From positions 1 to 6,394 of the forward strand of contig CAMPIC010000179.1 of the NCBI GenBank assembly GCA_946886185.1: a stretch of DNA of 6,394 nucleotides. The letters are read 5' to 3'. Numbering within the stretch: position 1 is the stretch's first letter; the number at the start of each line of letters is the position of its first letter. This document shows positions 1-5,633 of the stretch, one piece after another. A model generated the notes under the pieces. The model searched no databases. It was not told the origin of the DNA and saw nothing but the letters and a program-made list of their open reading frames with translations. This DNA is from an uncultured bacterium (GTDB taxonomy: Bacteria > Eisenbacteria > RBG-16-71-46 > CAIMUX01). The position numbers and the translations under genes are program-made.

Positions 1-430
1 GGTCGATCCAATCGAGCCCGGCGTTTTCGAGAGCCTTGGCGAGGAAGAGTCCCGCCTCGACCCGGGGATCGTTCTCCATTGCTCGAGCCGCGAGCAGTCC
101 CAGCGCCTTCCAACGCCGTTCCGTTTCCAGCCGTCCGGCCAGGGGAATGACGGCGCGATACGCGGCATCGGGACGATCCAGGCGGAAATGAGCGGCCGCG
201 AACAGATAGTAGTGCGCCGGATGAACCCCTTCCTCGAGGATCGACCCCTCGGTGACGCTGAGCACGAGCGGCAGAACGCTTTGTTCCTCGGCGCGGTCGA
301 GCAGCTCATCGAGTGGGGTGAATGGATCCGGTTCGAGCGTGGGGTCTAGCGTGGCTTCGCGAATCTCTTGCTTGATCGATTCGAGTTCCATGGCTCCTTC
401 GACTGGACCGCGCCCCAATTCCGCTTCCAT
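1..430 (-). CDS. Unrecognised helix-rich protein, N-terminal part (runs off left edge)
   Basis: An open frame reads leftwards from ATG 430-428 to the window edge, giving 143 residues with no stop. The in-frame TAG at 466-464 limits the 5' end, and no other start codon lies between it and 430. A second ATG at 391-389 (residue 14) follows a GAAGGAG sequence only 2 nt away, closer than usual, so the start is uncertain. Residues 1-60 are acidic. Residues 61-143 alternate hydrophobic and charged positions in short helices (around LEEGVHPAHYYLFAAAHF, then around RRWKALGLLAARAMENDP). This resembles a tetratricopeptide-like or alpha-solenoid fold with a short linker near PDAAYRAV. There is no signal peptide or membrane segment. 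I do not recognise the family; the missing C-terminus probably carries the defining domain. The codon pattern matches the neighbouring genes, so it is very likely a real gene, divergent from the EVE operon. Confidence 0.75.
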   Translation of the reverse strand, partial: MEAELGRGPVEGAMELESIKQEIREATLDPTLEPDPFTPLDELLDRAEEQSVLPLVLSVTEGSILEEGVHPAHYYLFAAAHFRLDRPDAAYRAVIPLAGRLETERRWKALGLLAARAMENDPRVEAGLFLAKALENAGLDWID

Positions 431-546
431 GGGTGCGAGATGGGCCGGTCGCGCGGGATCGGACTAATCGGTCAATTCCATGGGTATCTGACGACCGTAC
501 CATAGGGGGGTTCGGAGACGCCACGTGGGTTCTGGGCAAGGCGACG

Positions 547-562
547 CCTGGCGATCGCCAGG
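547..562. repeat. Perfect 16-bp palindrome CCTGGCGATCGCCAGG
   Basis: Each half-site is the exact reverse complement of the other with no spacer; symmetry stops at both flanks (G546 against A563). It lies in the divergent intergenic region, about 105 bp upstream of the EVE start codon and about 117 bp upstream of the leftward start. It could be a dimeric repressor site or a small hairpin. Its core, GCGATCGC, is a general high-GC palindrome, so function is not established. Confidence 0.45.
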
Positions 563-617
563 ATCGCGCTCACGAATGTGCTCTTTCCCCATCCCGGTGG
601 CTCGCTCTCCCCCCAAT

Positions 618-626
618 TGCTAGATT
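618..626 (+). promoter_or_regulatory. Possible extended -10 promoter for the EVE operon
   Basis: TGC followed by TAGATT (621-626) resembles an extended -10 element in otherwise GC-rich DNA. Transcription would begin near 633 and leave a leader of about 34 nt that contains the GGAGGTG ribosome binding site. No good -35 hexamer is seen at the expected distance (around 598-603), so the call is tentative. Confidence 0.3.
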
Positions 627-653
627 CGCGTGGTGCGGGCGGATCCGTGCGCG

Positions 654-660
654 GGAGGTG
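654..660 (+). promoter_or_regulatory. Strong ribosome binding site (GGAGGTG) that fixes a TTG start
   Basis: GGAGGTG ends 6 nt before TTG 667-669. It is the best Shine-Dalgarno match near the EVE gene and argues against the in-frame ATG far upstream at 433. It also argues against GTG 658, which overlaps the site itself. Confidence 0.75.
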
Positions 661-666
661 GGACGG

Positions 667-1308
667 TTGGCGAAGCGATACTGGCTCTTCAAGTCGGAAC
701 CGGAGGTCTTCTCGTTCCTCGATCTCGAGCGCGCCAAGGACCAGACGACGTCGTGGGAAGGCGTTCGCAACTATCAGGCCCGCAACATGCTACGCGATGA
801 TGTCCAGGCCGGCGACGAGATCTTCTTCTATCACTCGCGCACCGAGCCGATGCACGTGGCGGGAATCGCGCGCGTGGTGAGAGCCGCCTATCCCGACCCG
901 TTCCAGTTCGACCCGAGCTCCCGCTATCACGATCCCGATTCGACCAGGGAGGAGCCGCGCTGGTACACGGTCGACATCCGCTATGAACGGCCCCTCGCCC
1001 GCCCGGTCACGCTCGAGGAGATGCGGGAGGAGCCGAAGCTCTCCGACATGGTGTTGCTTCGTAAAGGAAGCCGTCTGTCGATCCAGCCGGTGACACCGGA
1101 CGAGTGGAAGGCCGTGATCGAGCTGTCGAAGCGACCCGCAGAACCGCCCGCCGCCAAGTCCAGCAAGCGAGCGGCGACGAAGACCGCACAAGAAGGCGCG
1201 AATCTCCGCAAACAGGCTGCAGCCAAGGCTGCCCAACGATCGCCCGACAAGAAGGGCGCGGCCAAGTCTTCGATGACCCGAAGCGCCGGCGCGAGGAAGA
1301 GCAAATGA
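667..1308 (+). CDS. EVE-domain protein with basic lysine/alanine-rich C-terminal tail
   Basis: The protein has 213 residues with a TTG start, chosen because GGAGGTG lies 6 nt upstream and because EVE proteins begin with a short stretch before YWLFKSEP. Residues 1-155 form the EVE domain (PUA/YTH-like fold, thymocyte nuclear protein 1 family). Visible marks are KSEP at 9-12, WEGVRNYQARN at 30-40, DEIFFYHS at 50-57, WYTVDIRY at 99-106, and a conserved C-terminal block at 124-147. Family members are thought to bind modified bases in DNA or RNA. Stand-alone bacterial EVE proteins usually end near residue 150. Here residues about 156-213 add a low-complexity tail rich in Lys, Ala and Ser, like histone H1-type nucleic-acid-binding tails. 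The protein is cytoplasmic and first in the operon. Its TGA overlaps the next gene's ATG at 1305-1308. The family call is firm; the bound substrate is unknown. Confidence 0.93.
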   Translation: MAKRYWLFKSEPEVFSFLDLERAKDQTTSWEGVRNYQARNMLRDDVQAGDEIFFYHSRTEPMHVAGIARVVRAAYPDPFQFDPSSRYHDPDSTREEPRWYTVDIRYERPLARPVTLEEMREEPKLSDMVLLRKGSRLSIQPVTPDEWKAVIELSKRPAEPPAAKSSKRAATKTAQEGANLRKQAAAKAAQRSPDKKGAAKSSMTRSAGARKSK

Positions 1309-2048
1309 CGCCCATCGAGCGCGGCGGATTCGAGGCGGGCGGCCTCACGGTGCATCGAATCCGGGGCAGAGAAAGCGAGCCGCGACTGGCGGTGCTCCTC
1401 TGTCACGGATACGGGGCGCCGGGCTCTGATCTCGTGCCGATCGCGGGGGAGTTGATCGGCGCTTCGTCCTCCATCGCCAAGCACGTGGTGTTCTACTTCC
1501 CCGAAGCGCCGATCTTCCTGGGCGGCTATCCGCCGTTTCAAATGCGCGCGTGGTGGAATCTCGACATCGCCGCTCTCGAAGAAGCGATGGCGATCGGGCG
1601 CCCGATCGATCGTAAGCAGGAGTGTCCCGAGGAGCTTCCTCGCCTACGGGAACAGATCGGCGCGGTCCTCGACGCGATCCGCAAAGAGAACGACCTCTCC
1701 ACGAGCTCGATCGTCTTGGGCGGATTCTCGCAAGGAGCGATGCTCGCAACCGACGTCGCACTTCATCTGGAGGAAGCGCCCGCGGGATTGGCGGCCTTCT
1801 CGGGCACGCTCCTGTGCTCGGAGGAGTGGAATCGCCTCGCGAGGGCACGGAAGCCGTTTCCCGTGCTCCAGTCTCACGGCAGAATCGATTCGTTGCTCGC
1901 CTTCGCCGCGGCGGAACAACTCTTCGAATTGTGGCAGGATCCGGTCAATGCGCGCTTCGTCCCGTTCGACGGACCTCATACCATTCCGCAGGAGGCGCTC
2001 ATCGCGTTCCTTCACCTGTTGGAGACGCTGCTCGCGCCGCGTCCATGA
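1305..2048 (+). CDS. Alpha/beta hydrolase, phospholipase/carboxylesterase (acyl-protein thioesterase) family
   Basis: The protein has 247 residues. It starts at ATG 1305, overlapping the EVE stop as ATGA, with AGGA 7 nt upstream. Family marks occur in order: the oxyanion-side loop LLCHGYGAPGSD (31-42), RAWWNLD (81-87), the nucleophile elbow GFSQG (140-144) with Ser142, HGRID (191-195) with the acid Asp195, and GPHTIP (223-228) with the catalytic His225. The Ser-Asp-His triad is therefore complete, and this looks like an active esterase. Relatives (Abhydrolase_2) cleave carboxylic esters or thioesters, including lysophospholipids and acylated proteins; the actual substrate cannot be read from sequence. 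There is no signal peptide, so it is probably cytoplasmic. It is slightly longer than the usual 215-230 residues, with extra helical sequence around 88-130 between RAWW and the elbow. It is translationally coupled to the EVE gene. Confidence 0.92.
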   Translation: MTPIERGGFEAGGLTVHRIRGRESEPRLAVLLCHGYGAPGSDLVPIAGELIGASSSIAKHVVFYFPEAPIFLGGYPPFQMRAWWNLDIAALEEAMAIGRPIDRKQECPEELPRLREQIGAVLDAIRKENDLSTSSIVLGGFSQGAMLATDVALHLEEAPAGLAAFSGTLLCSEEWNRLARARKPFPVLQSHGRIDSLLAFAAAEQLFELWQDPVNARFVPFDGPHTIPQEALIAFLHLLETLLAPRP

Positions 2049-2179
2049 CGATGCAACGACGTTGGGCACGTCCGTGGCGAGCCGTTGCGCGAAGGAGCCG
2101 CGGGATGATTGCCCATGAATCCGCGGTTTCACGAATCCACTGGATCGTTTCGAAGATGGGCGGAGGGAGGCATCCATGA
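2045..2179 (+). CDS. Possible 44-residue small ORF bridging hydrolase and thioesterase genes
   Basis: ATG 2045-2047 overlaps the hydrolase stop as ATGA. The frame ends at TGA 2177-2179, which overlaps the thioesterase start, again as ATGA. If translated, every junction in the operon would be the same 4-nt overlap. The product would be basic (9 Arg, 1 Lys) with three Trp and no recognisable domain. Against it: there is no Shine-Dalgarno upstream of 2045, G/C at codon third positions is only about 59% (26 of 44 by hand count), the frame is simply open from 1622 through the hydrolase gene, and arginine-rich composition is typical of spurious frames in GC-rich DNA. Treat as a candidate only. Confidence 0.2.
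   Translation: MTMQRRWARPWRAVARRSRGMIAHESAVSRIHWIVSKMGGGRHP
2162..2170 (+). promoter_or_regulatory. Strong ribosome binding site for the thioesterase gene
   Basis: GGAGGGAGG ends 5 nt before ATG 2176. It gives the thioesterase gene its own strong initiation site, unlike the CHAT gene, whose start has only a GGTGGGG run directly abutting the ATG. Confidence 0.7.
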
Positions 2180-2649
2180 CCCAGGAGCCGGCGAGTCTCC
2201 AGGAGCGCTACGCTCCGAACAGCATCTGCTTCGGCTGCGGCCCCGCGAACGCCAAGGGCCTACGCATTCGTAGCTTCGTGGAAGGCGATGAAGTGGTCGC
2301 CACCTGGACGCCGGAGCCTCATCACGAGGCGTTCCCGGGCATGTTGAACGGAGGGATCGTCGGCGCCCTCCTCGACTGTCACAGCAATTGGACCGCCGCC
2401 CATCATCTGATGCAAAAGGCCGGAGAGACGCGACCTCCCTGCACCGTGACCGCCGAGTTCCACGTCAAGCTGCTCCGTCCGACTCCATCGACGGGACCGG
2501 TTTCGTTGCGCGCTCGCGTCGTCGATTCCACGGAGGATCGGGCGACCGTGGAAGCGACGCTCGTCGCGGGCGGAAAGCCGACCGCCACGTGCCGCGGCCT
2601 CTTCGTGGCCGTGAAAGAAGGCCACCCGGCCTACCACCGGTGGGGATGA
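2176..2649 (+). CDS. PaaI-like hotdog-fold thioesterase
   Basis: The protein has 157 residues with a strong GGAGGGAGG site 5 nt upstream of the ATG. The N-terminal signature CFGCGPANAKGLRI (18-31) and the hotdog core PGMLNGGIVGALLDCHSNW (54-72) are typical of the PaaI / 4HBT acyl-CoA thioesterase group, as is the later strand VTAEFHVKLLRPTP (91-104). The fold is a single hotdog domain that normally works as a dimer or tetramer and hydrolyses acyl-CoA or other acyl thioesters. Where many PaaI proteins have HGG, this one has NGG (58-60); Asp67 and His69 on the central helix are candidate catalytic residues. The four-cysteine spacing needed for a zinc site is not complete (Cys18 and Cys21 only, plus Cys68, Cys89 and Cys139). 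It is cytoplasmic. It overlaps the CHAT gene start by ATGA (2646-2649). The family is firm, the substrate unknown. Confidence 0.9.
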   Translation: MTQEPASLQERYAPNSICFGCGPANAKGLRIRSFVEGDEVVATWTPEPHHEAFPGMLNGGIVGALLDCHSNWTAAHHLMQKAGETRPPCTVTAEFHVKLLRPTPSTGPVSLRARVVDSTEDRATVEATLVAGGKPTATCRGLFVAVKEGHPAYHRWG

Positions 2650-4403
2650 GCGGACTTCGCCGATTCTTGGAAACCGCGCTGCCTACCCGAATGCGGATGA
2701 TCGTGCTCGCGCGCGTCCTGCTCGCTCGGACTCGAAAAGCGCCGGGTCTACGGGTGCGCGCAGCGATGGCATGGCTGCGCGCGTCGGCTCTGCTCGTACC
2801 GGCTCTGTGCGGGTCGCCATTGTGCGCGTCGGCTCTGCTCGTCTTTGCTGTGTTGGTCGCATCGATTGCGTCCGCCGCTTCGGATGCGAGTTCGACCGAC
2901 ACGCCGCCGGATGCAGGTTCGATCGACGCGTCGTCGAGCTTCCTGCCGCCCCACTTACGTGGCGTGGTGAATTCCGATCCGCTCATCGCTCGCTGGATCG
3001 ACGCTTCGGAAAGCCTTGCCCAGGTGATCGAGGATGCGTCTGAATCGTCGCGGCAGATCGAGCGCGCCGAAGCGCTCCTCGACACGTTGCGGACGGCGTG
3101 CCTGTCACAGCTCGGCGCTCGGAAGCTCCCCGACGGAACGCCCGAAGACAGAAGAGTGGTCCGGTCCATCCCGGACACGACCCGATCGATCGCAGAGCTA
3201 CTCCTTCCCGAGATCGAGTCGGAATTGGCGCGATGCGCGCTCCTCCGAAATGATGCCGCCGCTCTTTGGCGCCATCTCGAGATGAGCCGCGATCCGTACA
3301 CCGAACCGCTCTCTCTCGAGGCAATGCAATCGGTGCTGTATGGGAGTGAAGCCGGACTCCTGATCTACGACGGCGGCGCCTGGAATCCTCCGATCGGGAT
3401 GTGGATAACCGCGACTCAAGCGGAGGGAGCGGCGCTGCCAGCGCGTGCCGCGATGATGCAAGCTGCGGATGCGGCTGGCACCCGGTTTGCCGCAGATCCC
3501 GACTTCGCGTCTCGCTTCATCCCCGCTCGTCCATCGCAGGACGCCATCCGCCGGATCTACCTCGCACCGCCGCTCGGCCTGGAGTCCTTCCCTTTCGACG
3601 CCATGAACCATCCGGTCTCCTACACGCCCACCGGCTCGATGCTTCGCGATCGTTCGAGTCCGCGGCTCTGGTCCGGAACCAAACTGGTCGTTTACACCAG
3701 CGGTTCCGCGGAACCCTCCCCGGCGGCATCGGAGAGCGGTGCACGGACGACGCTCCCCGCGTATGAACGCGCGCGCGCGGCCGTGAGGAACGACGCGATC
3801 CTCTATGGCAACGCCACGGCGATGGAGCTGCGCCAGGTCGCCGAAGACGAGCCGATCGTCCTGCACCTCGATCTGATCGCCGCCCATCATCCGCAAGAAC
3901 CCGACGAGTCCGGAATCGTGTGCGCGGACATGGAGGCGGTTTCGTCCGCGGAAATCGCCGCACTCGGAGTGGCCGCCGATCTGGTCTCGATCGAGACCGC
4001 TTCAGACGACGGCACACCGTTCGCGATGGGGCGCGGCGGTCTGGTGGATGCATTCCTCGACGCCGGCGCCCGCTCCGTGGTGATTCCCCGATGGAACGTG
4101 GACGATCGAGTGTCGGAGCGGTTCTACACCGAGCTCTATGAACAGCTGCATCGCGCGCTTCCCCGCGATGAAGCGTTCCGAAATGCACAGCAAGCGTTGC
4201 TCGAGTCAGGAATGGATCCGCGCGACGTCTACGCGTTCGCTCATTGGGGATCCGGCAATGTGCCGGTTTATGTCTTGTCGCGCAAGGACTCCCTCTTGCC
4301 GCTCCTGGTCGGTTGGCTCGCGTTTCTTCCGCCGGTGGTGATCGTGGTCGCGTATCTGCGCAGGCGCTATCTGCGGAATCTTGCTGCCGCGCGCGATCTA
4401 TGA
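2646..4403 (+). CDS. Membrane-anchored CHAT-domain protein, predicted catalytically inactive
   Basis: The protein has 585 residues. A basic N-terminus (1-45) precedes a hydrophobic stretch (46-78) ending in SAAS, which is a signal peptide or signal anchor. A Ser/Thr/Asp-rich linker (about 79-98) and a helical region (about 110-220) follow. The CHAT domain spans about 225-545, and a membrane helix (549-571) is followed by RRRYLRN. CHAT marks are IYLAPPLGLESFPFDAM (304-320), GNATAMEL (388-395), IVLHL (404-408), SSAEIAAL (433-440), GGLVDAFLDAGARSVVIPRW (464-483), NVDD (484-487) and EAFRNAQQALL (509-519). The canonical HLATHG and SACET catalytic motifs are replaced by HLDLIA (407-412) and VSIETA (447-452). 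The only Cys in the domain, Cys426, sits on an earlier strand. Proteolysis is therefore unlikely; a binding or scaffold role is inferred. The CHAT part would lie outside the cytoplasm, with the basic tail inside. Starts at codons 16, 18 or 41 are possible; 2646 is chosen for the ATGA overlap. Confidence 0.85.
   Translation: MSGLRRFLETALPTRMRMIVLARVLLARTRKAPGLRVRAAMAWLRASALLVPALCGSPLCASALLVFAVLVASIASAASDASSTDTPPDAGSIDASSSFLPPHLRGVVNSDPLIARWIDASESLAQVIEDASESSRQIERAEALLDTLRTACLSQLGARKLPDGTPEDRRVVRSIPDTTRSIAELLLPEIESELARCALLRNDAAALWRHLEMSRDPYTEPLSLEAMQSVLYGSEAGLLIYDGGAWNPPIGMWITATQAEGAALPARAAMMQAADAAGTRFAADPDFASRFIPARPSQDAIRRIYLAPPLGLESFPFDAMNHPVSYTPTGSMLRDRSSPRLWSGTKLVVYTSGSAEPSPAASESGARTTLPAYERARAAVRNDAILYGNATAMELRQVAEDEPIVLHLDLIAAHHPQEPDESGIVCADMEAVSSAEIAALGVAADLVSIETASDDGTPFAMGRGGLVDAFLDAGARSVVIPRWNVDDRVSERFYTELYEQLHRALPRDEAFRNAQQALLESGMDPRDVYAFAHWGSGNVPVYVLSRKDSLLPLLVGWLAFLPPVVIVVAYLRRRYLRNLAAARDL
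2779..2842 (+). repeat. 45-bp tandem duplication in the signal/anchor segment
   Basis: GCGCGTCGGCTCTGCTCGT occurs at 2779-2797 and again, identically, at 2824-2842, exactly 45 bp apart. The period is 15 codons, so the reading frame is kept and ASALLV appears at residues 46-51 and 61-66 of the CHAT protein. A related GGCTCTG at 2811-2817 lies between them. This suggests slippage or duplication that lengthened the hydrophobic segment. Confidence 0.6.
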
Positions 4404-5633
4404 CTCAGGGTTGGACGGCACTGCAACCAGGCTCGGCCGCAGCACCACGTACGAGAAGATCATCCAGGCGCCCGCGGCGATCGCCACGAAAACGAAGAGC
4501 GTGGAAGCGCGCTCTCCGAGAAACAGTCCGCCCAGCAGCCCGCCCAGGAACGAACCTGTGAACTGGCTCATGTGGAAGCCGCCGGCCACCGCTCCCAATC
4601 GTTTCCCCTCTGCAAAACGCGTGGTGAGGGAAGGCAGGACCGGCTCCAGGCTCGCGGCGGCGAGGATGAACAGAACGACGCCGGTGACCGCTCCCCATCC
4701 GTTCATTCCGAAAATCCCGAAGGCCGCGCACGAGAACACCAGAAGTGACGCTCCGGCGAACAGCACCTCGAACGAGCGACTGTCCCGATCCGAAATTCGA
4801 GCGATGCGCACCATCGCAGCCAGGCCGAGGAGAATCGCAGGCACCATCGCTTTCCAGATCTGCCCTTCGCCGAAGCGTGCGTGAAACGCCACCGGCACGA
4901 GCACGAAGATGGCGGTGAGCGCGAGATGGAGCAGGAACGTTCCGGCATACAGCACCACCAGGCGGCGCTGGCCCAGGATCGGGCGGAGGTCGCTCCGCCG
5001 CAGCCGGTCGTCGTCGGACTCGTGCTCTCTCGGCTCGGGAACGAGAGCGAAAAGGAGAACTCCTCCCAGGAACGCGAGGAACGCGGTGGCCCAGAACAGC
5101 CCCGGCACTCCGATGATCCGCGCGAAGAATCCTCCGGTCGTCATTCCGATGGCGAACGACGCCCCGAGCCAAACCCCAAGCCTCGCCATCGCCTGCGTAC
5201 GAACTTCCTTCCGCGTGAGGTCGGCAGTGAGAGCGACCACGGCCGAAGCGACCGCTCCCGAACCCTGGAGCAGCCTTCCCACGACCAGCATCGGAGCCGT
5301 CTGCGCGACGGCCGCGACCACGCTTCCCGCCGCGAATAGCAGCATCCCGATGAAGATGGTGCGCCGGCGTCCGAAGCGGTCGCTCAAGTATCCGAACGGA
5401 ATTTGAAAGATCGCCTGCGTCAAACCATAAGCGCCGAGCGCCAGCCCCGTGAGAACGCCGGTCGCTCCGCGCAGCTCTCCGGCATAGGGCGAGAGCACCG
5501 GAAGGACCATGTACATCCCGAGGATGCGCAGCGAATAGATCGCGCAGAGAAGTGTGACGGAACGCTCCTCGCGAAGAGAGAAGCGAAACCGGGATCGCCG
5601 TGACACTCCAGGGTTCTCTGCCGTCTGGTTCAT
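4398..5633 (-). CDS. MFS transporter, YajR-like (drug:H+ antiporter type)
   Basis: The protein has 411 residues and is almost wholly hydrophobic, with about 12 predicted membrane helices and a polar central loop at about 200-222. The closest family I recognise is Escherichia coli YajR: RILGMYMVLPVLSPY (36-50), YGLTQAIFQIPFGYLSDRFG (69-88, containing major facilitator motif A), GRLLQGSGAVASAVVAL (119-135) and ADLTRKEVRTQAMA (137-150) match its pattern closely. YajR is a proton-driven exporter whose physiological substrate is unclear. YajR carries an extra C-terminal cytosolic domain; this protein ends soon after helix 12 and lacks it. ATG 5633-5631 is preceded by GGAGG with a short 3-nt spacer. 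The gene is divergent from the flavin oxidoreductase (38 bp apart). It is convergent with the CHAT gene, and the two stop codons sit back to back within 4398-4403. Substrate assignment would be a guess. Confidence 0.92.
   Translation of the reverse strand: MNQTAENPGVSRRSRFRFSLREERSVTLLCAIYSLRILGMYMVLPVLSPYAGELRGATGVLTGLALGAYGLTQAIFQIPFGYLSDRFGRRRTIFIGMLLFAAGSVVAAVAQTAPMLVVGRLLQGSGAVASAVVALTADLTRKEVRTQAMARLGVWLGASFAIGMTTGGFFARIIGVPGLFWATAFLAFLGGVLLFALVPEPREHESDDDRLRRSDLRPILGQRRLVVLYAGTFLLHLALTAIFVLVPVAFHARFGEGQIWKAMVPAILLGLAAMVRIARISDRDSRSFEVLFAGASLLVFSCAAFGIFGMNGWGAVTGVVLFILAAASLEPVLPSLTTRFAEGKRLGAVAGGFHMSQFTGSFLGGLLGGLFLGERASTLFVFVAIAAGAWMIFSYVVLRPSLVAVPSNPES

Larger units (their letters stand above)
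431..666. promoter_or_regulatory. Divergent intergenic region between left-edge gene and EVE operon
   Basis: This gap of about 236 bp must hold promoters for both directions. I see a perfect palindrome (547-562) and a possible plus-strand extended -10 element (618-626), listed separately. On the minus strand a TTGACC hexamer (475-470) could be a -35 box, but no convincing -10 lies 17 bp beyond it. A frame in phase with the EVE gene stays open from 433, but the encoded stretch has no recognisable domain and lies upstream of a strong ribosome binding site, so I treat it as noncoding. No tRNA or other RNA gene is visible. Confidence 0.5.

Noticed and set aside
433..666. In-frame ATG extension of the EVE protein
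   Set aside because: The extra 78 residues have no recognisable domain and resemble noncoding GC-rich translation. A perfect ribosome binding site and the family N-terminus favour TTG 667.
1430..1612. Frequent GATC/CGATCG tetramers and hexamers as a methylation or uptake signal
   Set aside because: They are spread through codons such as GCG ATC and CGA TCG favoured by the base composition. Without genome-wide counts there is no case for a special signal.
1622..2044. Plus-strand frame overlapping the hydrolase gene
   Set aside because: Arg/Gly/Ser-rich shadow of the hydrolase coding sequence, with no motifs. Only its last 44 codons, beyond the hydrolase stop, were kept as a weak candidate.
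2049..2161. Terminator or small RNA in the hydrolase-thioesterase gap
   Set aside because: I found no GC-rich hairpin followed by a T-run, and no promoter-like element; the gap more likely stays within one transcript.
2388..2645. Extended start of the CHAT protein inside the thioesterase gene
   Set aside because: The extension would translate the thioesterase coding region in another frame and gives an Arg/Asp-rich segment before the export signal. The ATGA overlap at 2646 is the natural start.
2465..3301. 278-codon minus-strand frame opposite the thioesterase and CHAT genes
   Set aside because: Antisense to two recognisable genes and crosses their junction; composition is the Arg/Ser/Ala-rich pattern of shadows.
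5007..5064. Possible non-membrane insert domain in the transporter
   Set aside because: The polar stretch corresponds to the central cytoplasmic loop between helices 6 and 7, of ordinary length for the superfamily.
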